Assembly: GCA_022826865.1 (NCBI GenBank)
Contig: JAJDUC010000079.1
Location: 1 to 64,000 of the forward strand
Length of the DNA stretch: 64,000 bases
Direction of reading: 5' to 3'
From: Anaerolineae bacterium
GTDB taxonomy: Bacteria; Chloroflexota; Anaerolineae; Aggregatilineales; Phototrophicaceae
Shown here in pieces: positions 1 to 8,050 of this stretch; positions within the stretch are counted from its first letter, which is position 1; every line of letters starts with the position of its first letter. The position numbers and the translations under genes were made by a program. The notes beneath the pieces are model-generated. The model was not told the origin of the DNA and searched no databases. It saw only the letters and a program-made list of their open reading frames with translations.

Positions 1-105
1 CCCACAATTTGCAGGCCATTTTCAACGGGCGTCTCACGAGACGCCCCTACACTTCCGCAATTTTCGTAGCGAACCGCTCATTATGATTTTGATGCGATTG
101 CCCTG
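1..105. repeat. MITE-like repeat family A, copy 1 (left end outside window)
   Basis: Partial copy of a roughly 190 bp dispersed element that recurs at 22514, 31942 and 45748. It holds the hairpin half GGGCGTCTCACGAGACGCCC and ends in ATTTTGATGCGATTGCCCTG, which matches the inverted terminal sequence of the complete copies. No coding capacity is seen, so the listed ORFs crossing it are treated as chance. Confidence 0.8.
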
Positions 106-160
106 GACGGGGAGGAGTGCATCGAAGTCGGTTGAAATTCCAATGAACCAATATCAACTT

Positions 161-186
161 CACCACAAAGGCACAAAGGGCACAAG
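161..186. repeat. Short ACCACAAAGGCACAAAGG-type dispersed repeat
   Basis: The motif ACCACAAAGGCACAAAGG belongs to a degenerate family of low-complexity 'accacaaagacacgaag' sequences. Further copies in this window lie near 3256, 54700 and 55966 (the last in opposite orientation). Similar sequences are common between genes in many environmental bacterial genomes. Function is unknown. Confidence 0.5.
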
Positions 187-204
187 TAACATCAGGAAAG
201 TAAT

Positions 205-318
205 GCAACAATCTGAAGAACGGTGTAGGGGCGATTCGGTCGCCCGCCGACATAAGCGCGAATTTTCGGGCGACACACAGAATCGCCCCTACATATCGAC
301 CTTATGCTGAATTCGCAT
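205..318. repeat. Palindromic repeat family B, copy 1
   Basis: Inverted copy of the element at 3278-3429. It shares the core GTAGGGGCGATTCGGTCGCC, a central GCGCGAATTTTCGGGCGACA stretch and the flank CGACCTTATGCTGAATTC. The outer 17 bp inverted repeats of copy 2 are not recognisable here, so this copy is probably eroded. Bases 319-554 hold only a degenerate accacaaag-type sequence near 377-409; nothing else is recognised before the first gene. Confidence 0.75.
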
Positions 319-554
319 GACTAACTTGATTCTACTGAGAAAAGGGCATATTTCGTACACGATTCTCGACGCTCTCGTTTTTCTCGATGTACTCGGTGGC
401 AAAGTTTTTTCTGTTTCAACCGAAAAGGATACACTACCGGACGGGGCGACTCTTGGCTTGCACTGTCAATGGCAATGGAGCGGCGCTGCTTGAAACGGCC
501 CGGCACAGCAGTGATACAATGTCTGCCAGCGACTATCTTTCGGCAGGTCCATTT

Positions 555-1508
555 ATGCTTCGGTTGACCTCGCGCTTTGGCCTAATGCTCTGGCCGCTAT
601 GCCTGGCTTTTGCCTTGTTCGTTGAAGCGGCGACGCCACTTTTGCCGCCAAGCGAGCGCGCTGTTTATGTCGCCGGCATAAGCGGTCGACGGCAGCTGAT
701 GATCTCCGATCTGTCCTGGATTATCAGCATTGACCTGCCACCGCACAGCGGCGACGTTTTCCAGCCCAGCGTCTCTCCAGATGGGCGGGAGGTGGTCTTT
801 GCCGCCAATATTGAGGGCGACCGGGAACTGTATTTGCTCAAACTGGGTGAAAGCCAGCCGCGGCAGCTAACGGACAACGACCATGAAGACCTGCACCCGC
901 AGCGGTCGCCCGATGGAAACAAGATCGTCTATCAGTCCAATCCGGACGGCATATACCAGTTCTTCCTTTTGGACGCGCGCAGCGGCGAATCGCGCCGGCT
1001 CACCGACAACGACGTGGCTTATTCCCGCCCGGCCTGGTCGCCCGACGGGAAAGCGCTCGCCTACGACTCGGTCGGCGAGATAATGATCCTGGACATCGCC
1101 AGCCTCGAAAGCCGCGCGCTAACACGCGACGAATTCTGGGATGCGCAGCCGGCCTGGTCGCCCGATGGCGCTACCATCATCTATGATTCCTATAGAGACG
1201 GCCGCTGGAATCTCTACAAGTTTGAGCTTGGAAGCGGTCGCGTCAGCGCCTTGACCAGCCCCGACCGCGACGAGCAGCACGCCACCTTCACAAACCGGCC
1301 GGGACAGATCGCCTTCCAGTCGGTAACCCGCTTTCCCGGTCGCCTGTTTGTCATGGATACTGCCGGCTCCTGGGCGGTCCGCACAGTGGAAATACCGCCG
1401 AACACGGGCAGCCACTTGCATTTGCTCTTTGGCAATCGCGATGTTCTGGATATCGATTGGACCGACATCCTCGAGCCGGACTGGCTGCGGCACGAGGCTG
1501 GCGCCTAG
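555..1508 (+). CDS. Secreted TolB-like (PD40) beta-propeller protein
   Basis: Predicted exported beta-propeller built from TolB/PD40-type repeats, seen as repeated 'SPDG' blades: FQPSVSPDGREVVF, HPQRSPDGNKIVY, RPAWSPDGKALAY and QPAWSPDGATIIY, each followed by a D-rich loop. Such propellers usually bind proteins or ligands and have no catalytic residues. The ORF is open from 387, but I favour the ATG at 555 because it follows GGCAGG and opens a clear signal peptide (MLRLTSRFGLMLWPLCLAFA); an ATG at 519 is the alternative. The gene is convergent with the WD40 gene on the minus strand and the stop codons overlap by 4 bp. Binding partner unknown. Confidence 0.8.
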   Translation: MLRLTSRFGLMLWPLCLAFALFVEAATPLLPPSERAVYVAGISGRRQLMISDLSWIISIDLPPHSGDVFQPSVSPDGREVVFAANIEGDRELYLLKLGESQPRQLTDNDHEDLHPQRSPDGNKIVYQSNPDGIYQFFLLDARSGESRRLTDNDVAYSRPAWSPDGKALAYDSVGEIMILDIASLESRALTRDEFWDAQPAWSPDGATIIYDSYRDGRWNLYKFELGSGRVSALTSPDRDEQHATFTNRPGQIAFQSVTRFPGRLFVMDTAGSWAVRTVEIPPNTGSHLHLLFGNRDVLDIDWTDILEPDWLRHEAGA

Positions 1509-3139
1509 CCCGAACCCTGGGGCACGCCGTAGAACGAGAGCCTGTGCCCCGCTGTTGACACGACAATCATGGTTCCGTCCGGGCTGAAACTGACAGCGTG
1601 AACGCCGCTCTCCGCTTCGTAGGTCGCTATCCGTTCATGCCTTCTTGTGTCCCAAATGGAAAAGGTTCCCTCGGCTGCGCCGACAACCAGCATGGACCCG
1701 TCCGGATTGAATGCAAGCGATGTCGTGCCGGCCGTCGGCTGCGCATAAGTCGCTTCCAACAACAGCGACTCGGCATTCAGGATCTGCAAGTTCGGGCCGG
1801 GGCCGGCGACGCCAACTGCCAAGAGTGAGCTGTCAGCGCTGTATGCCAATGCCACCGGCGGCGCGCCGTATGGAAAATCGGGATAGCTTGAACCGCTGCT
1901 CACATCCAAGAATCTGACGTTGTTGTCTTCCGCGCCGGAGGCGACGACGCTCCCGTCTGGACGGAAAGCCAGCGATCGGATCAAACCACGATGGCCCGAG
2001 AGAATAGTATGTTGGGAGACCGTCGGCAGATTCCAGACGATGCCGGCGAATTCAGGGCTGGCATCCCGATTTGCATAGGCCAACGGGCCGGCGCTTGCGA
2101 AATAATCGCCATCGGCGCTGAAGGCCAGGGCGGAAACCGCGCCGCCATGCGCGTTCAGATATAGCAGCTCCTCGGCTTCAAGCGCCTCTCCGGGTTCAAG
2201 CTGCCATAAATGCAGGCTGCCGTCGACGCTGCCGAAGAGTATCTGTGAGTGACCTGGGCGAAAAGCCAGTTCCGTGATGCCGGTGTCGTATTCCAGGATA
2301 GAGGGAGAAAGTTCCGGCTGACGCAGATCATAAAGCCAGAGGCTGTCCGAGCCGGCCGCGCCGGGCAAGGCGAGGTAATGACCGTCGCCGGACCAGGCAT
2401 GGGCGGGACCGAAATTGCCTTCGACATATGTGATTTCCCGCAGGAAGCGGACGAGATTGACGTTAAGCCCTTCGCGGCTGGGCAGCGCTGGCGGCGCTTT
2501 GGGCGCGACAAAATAAGCGCTGTCCCCGGCTTCCGCCAGGTAGCCCATCTGGCCGTTGACATTGACCAGCCACCAGGTATAGCCGTCGACGCAATCCGGA
2601 CCGGCGGCGACCGCGAAGGGCAAACCGGCCGGCACCTCCATGAGCGCTTGCCCGTCAGTGGACGGCTGCCCGCGCAGATGCGAGTAACCGCGAATGACTT
2701 CAGCTTCAATGCCGTAAATGATTCGTGAGCGCATATAGGGTCCGCCAGAAGCATCATCGGCGCAGAGGCGATTGGAGTAGACGTCTACTGACGCTGCGGC
2801 CGCCGCTGCCGGGGCCAAGACGCCACAGTAAACAAGCAGAGCGCTATCCGCGGACACGCGATAGTCGTAGGCGATCCCGTTATAGCTTAACTCAAATCGG
2901 TAGCCGAGGACCTCGCCGCCGCTGCCGCTAAGCGTCGGGCAGCCCAGGGCGGAATCGGGAAAATTGGCCTGTTCCCAGCGCCACTTCGCCAGATTGTCTA
3001 TGCCGATTGAATGGCCCAGCCGCGCGCTCAAATCGAGGAGGGCGGCATCAATTTGCGCCGGCGCCCCCTGCCCCGCGGCAAACATAGACGACGCCAGGAC
3101 GATTAGCAGCAGGCTTGCCAAGATCAAGACCGGTCTCAT
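1505..3139 (-). CDS. Secreted WD40-repeat protein with N-terminal LGCP-type and SH3-like domains
   Basis: 544-residue exported protein. An N-terminal signal peptide (about 1-23) is followed by a compact domain at about 30-110 with the pattern W.WEQANFPDSALGCP...YDYRV...YCG, which I recall from exported proteins of Chloroflexota. Next comes an SH3b-like segment (about 120-205, RLCADD...MRSR...WWLVNVNGQMGYL) and then a WD40 propeller (about 225-540) with GH/SPDG blades such as LSGHRGLIRSLAFRPDGS and HAVSFSPDGTMIVV. Likely an extracellular scaffold or sensor. It is convergent with the TolB-like gene, so two propellers sit tail to tail. Domain assignments are by motif only. Confidence 0.8.
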   Translation of the reverse strand: MRPVLILASLLLIVLASSMFAAGQGAPAQIDAALLDLSARLGHSIGIDNLAKWRWEQANFPDSALGCPTLSGSGGEVLGYRFELSYNGIAYDYRVSADSALLVYCGVLAPAAAAAASVDVYSNRLCADDASGGPYMRSRIIYGIEAEVIRGYSHLRGQPSTDGQALMEVPAGLPFAVAAGPDCVDGYTWWLVNVNGQMGYLAEAGDSAYFVAPKAPPALPSREGLNVNLVRFLREITYVEGNFGPAHAWSGDGHYLALPGAAGSDSLWLYDLRQPELSPSILEYDTGITELAFRPGHSQILFGSVDGSLHLWQLEPGEALEAEELLYLNAHGGAVSALAFSADGDYFASAGPLAYANRDASPEFAGIVWNLPTVSQHTILSGHRGLIRSLAFRPDGSVVASGAEDNNVRFLDVSSGSSYPDFPYGAPPVALAYSADSSLLAVGVAGPGPNLQILNAESLLLEATYAQPTAGTTSLAFNPDGSMLVVGAAEGTFSIWDTRRHERIATYEAESGVHAVSFSPDGTMIVVSTAGHRLSFYGVPQGSG

Positions 3140-3255
3140 CCTACGCTCCCGAAATCGCGCTCTTCGATTCGCGCATTATATCATTTTGGCGCCGGCGACC
3201 CGGGGAGTGGTGAATATCGTGGATGTAATTCTCTTGGCGAACACGACACAGGTTT

Positions 3256-3277
3256 TTCCCACCACAGAGAACACAGA
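3256..3277. repeat. Degenerate accacaaag-type repeat
   Basis: CCCACCACAGAGAACACAG is a member of the short dispersed family also seen at 161, 54700 and 55966. It directly abuts the left terminal inverted repeat of repeat B copy 2. Confidence 0.4.
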
Positions 3278-3429
3278 AGTAAACGCAAGTAAGTAATGCG
3301 AAATTCAGCATAAGGTCGATATGTAGGGGCGACACTGTGTGTCGCCCGAAAATCCGCGCTTGTGTCGGCGGGCGACCGAATCGCCCCTACACCGTTCTTC
3401 AGATTTTGCAGGACTTACTTGCGTTTACT
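3278..3429. repeat. MITE-like repeat family B, copy 2, with perfect 17 bp terminal inverted repeats
   Basis: A 152 bp non-coding element bounded by AGTAAACGCAAGTAAGT (3278-3294) and its exact inverse ACTTACTTGCGTTTACT (3413-3429). Inside are GTAGGGGCGACACTGTGTGT and an opposing GCGGGCGACCGAATCGCCCC block. An inverted, eroded copy is at 205-318. No ORF of its own, consistent with a miniature element mobilised in trans. The rest of the 3140-3576 gap shows no gene. Confidence 0.85.
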
Positions 3430-3576
3430 GAGGGCACAGAGTTATCTTGTTGCTCGGCGCAGTTTGTAATAACCGCCTATTCACCACTACCGCGACCCGG
3501 CAATGCTTGAAAGTGGACGGACAATTTGCCACAATGACAACATGAGTTGGACACGGGCTAGATAGAGGCCGCCGGT

Positions 3577-6288
3577 TTGAGCAGCGCGCTGGAATTCGTG
3601 ATACTCAGTCAAGACGTCGACGAGGCTGGCGAACCGCGCCGCAAGCTGCTTCTGTTTCATGGGGCGCTGCCGTCGCTCGAGCCGGCGTATTACGCGCAGT
3701 TGATTGAGTTGGAGCCGATGGTCGATGATCAAGGCGAAGACTGCCCGGTCCTGGCATTGGTGGATTACGACAGCGCGCGCAAGCTCCTGGTTGCGCTTCA
3801 GCCGTCAAATGAGCCACAGGCTTCTTATACCGGGCATTACGTGTTTATTCCGGCTGCCGCGCTTGCCGAATCCGCCCTGCAGCTTGAAGAATGGCTGGCC
3901 ATGCTGCCAGAAGTCTCCCGTGACATCAATGTCACTTTGCCGCTCCTGCAGCCGCCCGATTTCACCGGCCTGGATGGCGTGACGCGCGCCGCGGCGCTGC
4001 GGCGACTCCTGGATCAATTTCCGGATGAGGGTTTCGAACATGCGCTGGCCATGCTTGGCGCGGTCACGGGCCGGGAGACCTTGCACATTCCCAACTTTCC
4101 CGCGGACTTCAGCCGGCGGCTGGCGCTGGTCGCTGGCATCCAGGCGCTGCTGCCCGGCAAGCTGGCGGCGCGCATCACCTTCGCCAGCCACGGTCCGATC
4201 AAAAGCGATTTTGCGCCGCAACTGATGTTTGTGGAATCGCCGCCGGAAGACGCCGTCCGCGTTTATGACTGGCAGGAACCGCAGTTGTTCAAGGACCCCG
4301 CCCGACATGCTTATGTTGAATTGCTGCGCACGCTGTGGCGCGGCGATGTCCCGGCGCTGGTGGAAGAAATCCAGAGCCTGGTGGCCTACGGTCTGGCAAT
4401 AGACGACAGCGGCGACCTGGCTGCCGCGCTGGAGCGGCTGGCGGAACGCCACTGCCTGGACCGAAAGGTGCAATCCCAAGACGAAGTCCCGACGGAACAG
4501 ATGATAAGCGCATTGGAAAGCGCTTCGCCGCCCGGCGCGGCGCTGCGCCGGCGATACATCGAAAGATTGCTGCAAAACGCCCTGCATAACCGCGATGCCG
4601 CTGCCGGCCGGCGGGTTGCCGAGGAACTGGAGCGCGATGCCGATTTGGAGAATGCCCTCGCCGGCGCTTTCGACGACATGCTGGAGGACCAGCCCGATGC
4701 TGTTTATGTTTTCACCCGCAATCGCTTGCGCCATCTGGGATTGGATGAACGCTGGATAGCGCGCTTGCAGAGGGCCGCGCGAAGCTCGCTTAATGTCGCT
4801 ATCCAGGAGGGCGATGCCGGCACATTGACCGGTTGGCTGGAATTGATCGCGCATGAGCCCCAGTCTTATCAACTGCATGACATATTGCGCGAAGGCGTCT
4901 TGCAGGCCTCGGCGCGCGCTTATGACGATGGCGAATTGGGCATCCACTTGATCTTGATCGCGGCGCGCCGAGTTCCGTCAATTGTCGATGATCTATACGC
5001 TGACAAGCGGCTGATTGACGCGCTGGAAAGCAACGTCCGGGTGGCGCTGCAAAAGCCGTCGGCGGAATCCATCGAGCGATTGATTGATAACAAAGCCGAG
5101 TACTTCCTGCTGGCGCTCTATCACGGCATCAAAGTGTCCGAAGAGCGGTTGGCGACGGCGGCTTCGGTCCGGCGGCTCTGGACTTTGTATGAATCCCAAG
5201 AAAGGGTCGACTTGCCGGCCATGTACCGCGCGCCGGCGGTGATACGGCTGTTGGCCACGGGCGCCAGCCATCAGATGACGGACGATGCCCTGGAGTTCTT
5301 GTTCAGCAGCATCATCGACGGCGACGACCGGCGGCTGATTGCGGATGCCGTGCGGCATTTCGCCGAATGCGAATTGCTTTTCCCGCGTTTGCGAACGGCC
5401 CTGGAAAGCGACAAGGTGCCACTGGACAAGGTCTTGTCGATCATGAATACCGTCAGCGGCATCAAAAGCGTCGAAGCTCGCGCGGTCATCGATACTTTTT
5501 TCGATTTGCTCGATTATTACCAATGGGCGCCGCAAACGCAGCGGCTAATGGAAGCGCTGGCGCGCATGATGTCCAAGCACGGCGAAGCGCAGGTGTCCTA
5601 TCGCAATCTTTGGAAGCTCTTTGATCGCTGTCATGAATTGCAGATCGAAGGCGCCGCCCGCGTCTCGATCAATCAACTCATGCGGCAGTACTTTGAAGAA
5701 GAAGATTTGAAGGTGGTGGCGGAGGGACTGGCGCGCATCTGCCCGCAGGTCGCCTGGAGCAAGGGCTTGCAGGATACGGTCAACGGCTGGTGGCGGGATT
5801 ATACGCAAGCCTGCGCGCTGCCTCAGTTGCAGCGTTTGCAGCGAGAGCTGGATGGGCAGCGCCACCTCGAAGCGCAGAAACATATATTGAAGACGGCGCT
5901 GGCCATGCGCCGCTGGCTGCATAACCGCGACCCGGCGCAATTCGCCGAGGCGATCAACACGACCTTCACCATTTTGGAACATATCACGGAAGCCTTTGAC
6001 GAGGCCCATCTGGCGGAAATCGATTCGCGAACGATTCGCCGCGAAGTGGATGCCGCCAGCAGCGGCCTGTCGTCGGAAGAGCGGCACATTCTGGCGAACA
6101 ATCTGCGCAATATCGCGCAGCGCGTCACGCAAATGGCGGAGAAACGCAGCAAGCCTTCGCTCATCCGCAGCGACGACAGCATTGACCGGCAGTTGACGCA
6201 TGGCGAGGCAAGCCCGCATGGCTCGATCGATATGATGAAGTGGATCGCCGGCTACCTGGATGGCGCGCATCCGCGCTCCGAAGACTGA
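3577..6288 (+). CDS. Large protein of unknown function, possible distant GAP1-N-like region
   Basis: A 903-residue soluble protein with no signal peptide or clear membrane span. The N-terminal 250 residues are mixed alpha/beta; the remainder is alpha-helical and rich in Leu, Ala, Arg and Glu, like a helical-repeat scaffold. The stretch LVAGIQALLPGKLAARITFASH (about 188-209) loosely recalls the 'LLP..lr..LTFst' segment of GTPase-associated protein 1 (GAP1) N-terminal domains of predicted bacterial conflict systems; this is weak recall from memory. The start is a TTG at 3577 preceded by AGAGG. It lies just upstream of the type III R-M operon, and the R-M promoter -35 overlaps its stop codon. 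I do not recognise the family with confidence. Confidence 0.75.
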   Translation: MSSALEFVILSQDVDEAGEPRRKLLLFHGALPSLEPAYYAQLIELEPMVDDQGEDCPVLALVDYDSARKLLVALQPSNEPQASYTGHYVFIPAAALAESALQLEEWLAMLPEVSRDINVTLPLLQPPDFTGLDGVTRAAALRRLLDQFPDEGFEHALAMLGAVTGRETLHIPNFPADFSRRLALVAGIQALLPGKLAARITFASHGPIKSDFAPQLMFVESPPEDAVRVYDWQEPQLFKDPARHAYVELLRTLWRGDVPALVEEIQSLVAYGLAIDDSGDLAAALERLAERHCLDRKVQSQDEVPTEQMISALESASPPGAALRRRYIERLLQNALHNRDAAAGRRVAEELERDADLENALAGAFDDMLEDQPDAVYVFTRNRLRHLGLDERWIARLQRAARSSLNVAIQEGDAGTLTGWLELIAHEPQSYQLHDILREGVLQASARAYDDGELGIHLILIAARRVPSIVDDLYADKRLIDALESNVRVALQKPSAESIERLIDNKAEYFLLALYHGIKVSEERLATAASVRRLWTLYESQERVDLPAMYRAPAVIRLLATGASHQMTDDALEFLFSSIIDGDDRRLIADAVRHFAECELLFPRLRTALESDKVPLDKVLSIMNTVSGIKSVEARAVIDTFFDLLDYYQWAPQTQRLMEALARMMSKHGEAQVSYRNLWKLFDRCHELQIEGAARVSINQLMRQYFEEEDLKVVAEGLARICPQVAWSKGLQDTVNGWWRDYTQACALPQLQRLQRELDGQRHLEAQKHILKTALAMRRWLHNRDPAQFAEAINTTFTILEHITEAFDEAHLAEIDSRTIRREVDAASSGLSSEERHILANNLRNIAQRVTQMAEKRSKPSLIRSDDSIDRQLTHGEASPHGSIDMMKWIAGYLDGAHPRSED

Positions 6289-6314
6289 CAGGCTGGGATT
6301 CGGCTTGCTATAAT
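6285..6314 (+). promoter_or_regulatory. Predicted sigma70-type promoter of the type III R-M operon
   Basis: CTGACA (6285-6290), an 18 bp spacer and a perfect TATAAT (6309-6314). Transcription would begin near 6321, leaving a short leader with a G-rich ribosome binding site (CAGGGGG) before the mod ATG at 6334. The -35 overlaps the stop codon of the upstream gene. Confidence 0.7.
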
Positions 6315-6333
6315 CGGGAACGCAGGGGGCCCT

Positions 6334-7512
6334 ATGCCGACATTGGACTTCAAGGGCAAGAATCACATCTACGCCCATCATCTTTCAGTGCCATATCGCC
6401 CGCTTGAAGTGGATGCGTCGCGCTCGGTAAACGGGGGCGAAAGCATACCCCTAACCGACCAAAACCTCATCATCCACGGCGACAATCTGGAAGCGCTGAA
6501 AGCATTGCTGCCGCATTACGCTGGCAAGGTCAAGTGCATCTACATCGACCCGCCCTACAATACTGGAAACGAGGGCTGGGTCTACAACGACAACGTAAAC
6601 AGCCCCATGATGCGGGAATGGTTTGAGAAGCAAAGCCCGGTTGATGGTGAAGATTTGGAGCGCCATGACAAGTGGCTCTGCATGATGTGGCCCCGCTTGC
6701 ATTTGCTGCGAGAGCTGTTGCGAGATGACGGCGTGATATTCGTGAGCATTGATGATAACGAAGTCCATCACCTGCGGATGATGATGGATGAGATATTTGG
6801 GGAGGAGAATTTTGTAGCATGTTTTGTCTGGCAAAGTACAAAATCGATTACAAATCCTGCCTTGGTTTCGGAATCACATACTCATAATCTCGCGTATGCG
6901 AAAAGACTTGATACGATTAAGCAAAATCGAGTCAACTTCAAATTACCTGCAATCGTGACTGGATTTGAAAACCCGGACAAAGATCCAAGAGGACCTTGGA
7001 AAGCAGACCCGTTTGAAGCTGGTGGCAAACGCCCAAATCAAATGTATCCAATTACGAATCCAAACACAGGGCAAGTGTTTTTACCAAAAGATGGAAACTG
7101 TTGGAAAAATGACCTAAATCGATTCAAACTGCTCCTAGCAGATAATAGGATTGTTTTTGGGCGGAGTGGCAAATCCCGCCCTCAGCGAAAGCGTTTTTTG
7201 TCTGAAGCAAAGTCCAGGGGACTTACAGCAAACACATGGTGGGACAACGTTGGCACAAATACTTCTGGGACAAATACACTGACAAATATATTTGGAAGCA
7301 AGGTTTTCACTAATCCCAAACCCGTCGATTTTATCAAACGTGTGCTACAATTAAGCACCCAACCCAACCCAACCCAACCCAAGAACATCCGTTCTGCGCG
7401 AACCCGACATCATTCTCGACTCCTTCGCGGGCAGCGGCACCACCGCTCACGCTGTACTGGCGCTCAACAAAGAAGATGGCGGCCACCGGCGTTTCATCCT
7501 GGTGGAATGTGA
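6334..7512 (+). CDS. mod: Type III R-M methyltransferase (Mod), N-terminal frame, ends early at a (CCCAA)n tract
   Basis: N-terminal two thirds of a beta-class N6-adenine DNA methyltransferase of the type III Mod kind. Visible are NLIIHGDNLEALKALLPHYAGK, catalytic motif IV YIDPPYNTGNEGWVY and FVSIDDNEVHHLRMMMDEIFG. The middle (about residues 155-340) is AT-rich and would be the target recognition domain. After RVLQLSTQPNPTQP the frame enters a pentanucleotide repeat and is then out of phase: the last 42 residues are frameshifted and stop at 7512 before the AdoMet-binding motif. That motif (ILDSFAGSGTTAHAV) is encoded immediately downstream in the +1 frame. As read, the product would be inactive. 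Either a true OFF phase or a length error in the tract is possible. Confidence 0.85.
   Translation: MPTLDFKGKNHIYAHHLSVPYRPLEVDASRSVNGGESIPLTDQNLIIHGDNLEALKALLPHYAGKVKCIYIDPPYNTGNEGWVYNDNVNSPMMREWFEKQSPVDGEDLERHDKWLCMMWPRLHLLRELLRDDGVIFVSIDDNEVHHLRMMMDEIFGEENFVACFVWQSTKSITNPALVSESHTHNLAYAKRLDTIKQNRVNFKLPAIVTGFENPDKDPRGPWKADPFEAGGKRPNQMYPITNPNTGQVFLPKDGNCWKNDLNRFKLLLADNRIVFGRSGKSRPQRKRFLSEAKSRGLTANTWWDNVGTNTSGTNTLTNIFGSKVFTNPKPVDFIKRVLQLSTQPNPTQPKNIRSARTRHHSRLLRGQRHHRSRCTGAQQRRWRPPAFHPGGM
7357..7382 (+). repeat. Pentanucleotide tandem repeat (CCCAA)5 inside mod
   Basis: Five exact CCCAA units (7358-7382), preceded by A. The downstream Mod reading frame is +1 relative to the upstream one. Adding one unit (6 copies) or removing two (3 copies) would join them, while 4 or 5 copies give a truncated protein. 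Slipped-strand mispairing at such tracts is the established mechanism of phase-variable mod genes in other bacteria. Confidence 0.9.
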
Positions 7513-8044
7513 AGACTATGCCGACAGCATTACCGCCGAGCGCGTCCGCCGCGTCATCCAGGGCGTGCCGAACGCGAAAGACAAGCAGCTCAAAGCAGGG
7601 CTGGGCGGCAGCTTCGCTTACTGCACGCTGGGCGAGCCGATTGAAATCGACGGCTTGCTCACTGGCAAGCGCTTGCCTGACTTTGCAACGCTTGCCAGCT
7701 ACCTGCTGCACACTGCATCTGGCATTTCCGTCTCGCCGGGCGACTTGAATGCGAACGACGCCCCCCACCCCAAACCCCTCCCCGAACGCCAGTGTCTACG
7801 CGGCGCAGATGAGGGAGGGGCATTTTACTCCACCGAGACAACTGACTATTATCTCATTTATGAGCCGAGCCTGGATTTTCTGCGGGGAGGCGCTGCGGCG
7901 CTCAACCTGGAACGCGCCGAGCGCATCCGCGAGAATGGCCGCCCGGCGGTGGTCTTCGCCGCTGCCACGTATATCAGCCAGAGCGACTTAAGCAAATGGC
8001 ATATCACCTTCTGCCAACTGCCTTATGAACTCCATAATCGCTAA
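7502..8044 (+). CDS. mod: Type III R-M methyltransferase (Mod), C-terminal frame
   Basis: Remaining third of Mod. The coding frame really begins just after the repeat (about 7383), with ILDSFAGSGTTAHAVLALNK forming AdoMet motif I, then GHRRFILVECEDYADSITAERVRRVI and the conserved tail YYLIYEPSLDFLRG...AAATYISQSDLSKWHITFCQLPYEL. The GTG at 7502 offered by the ORF track is not a natural start. With one added repeat unit the whole gene would span 6334-8044 and code for about 571 residues, normal for Mod. The segment APHPKPLPERQCLRGADEGG looks like a palindromic element inserted in frame. Confidence 0.85.
   Translation: MECEDYADSITAERVRRVIQGVPNAKDKQLKAGLGGSFAYCTLGEPIEIDGLLTGKRLPDFATLASYLLHTASGISVSPGDLNANDAPHPKPLPERQCLRGADEGGAFYSTETTDYYLIYEPSLDFLRGGAAALNLERAERIRENGRPAVVFAAATYISQSDLSKWHITFCQLPYELHNR
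7759..7822. repeat. GC-rich palindromic element inserted in frame within mod
   Basis: CCCCAAACCCCTCCCCGAAC faces GAGGGAGGGGC across a short loop inside the 3' part of mod. It translates as HPKPLPERQCLRGADEGG, composition unlike the surrounding Mod sequence. I infer a small inserted palindrome of the type usually found between genes; the reading frame is kept. Confidence 0.55.
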
Positions 8045-8050
8045 GGAAAC

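Noticed and set aside
387-554. N-terminal extension of the TolB-like ORF (start at 387)
   Set aside because: The first 56 residues cross a degenerate dispersed repeat and would place the signal peptide internally; ATG 555 with GGCAGG fits better.
3805-4947. 380-residue minus-strand ORF antisense to the large unknown gene
   Set aside because: Both frames are long, but only the plus frame spans the whole locus with a sensible start and codon pattern.
7357-7382. CCCAA tract as a telomere-like or G-quadruplex regulatory element
   Set aside because: Runs of three G on the opposite strand could in principle fold, but its position inside mod and the frame arithmetic explain it better as a phase switch.
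7334-7768. 144-residue minus-strand ORF across the CCCAA tract
   Set aside because: Antisense to the Mod C-terminus; long only because the region is GC-rich.
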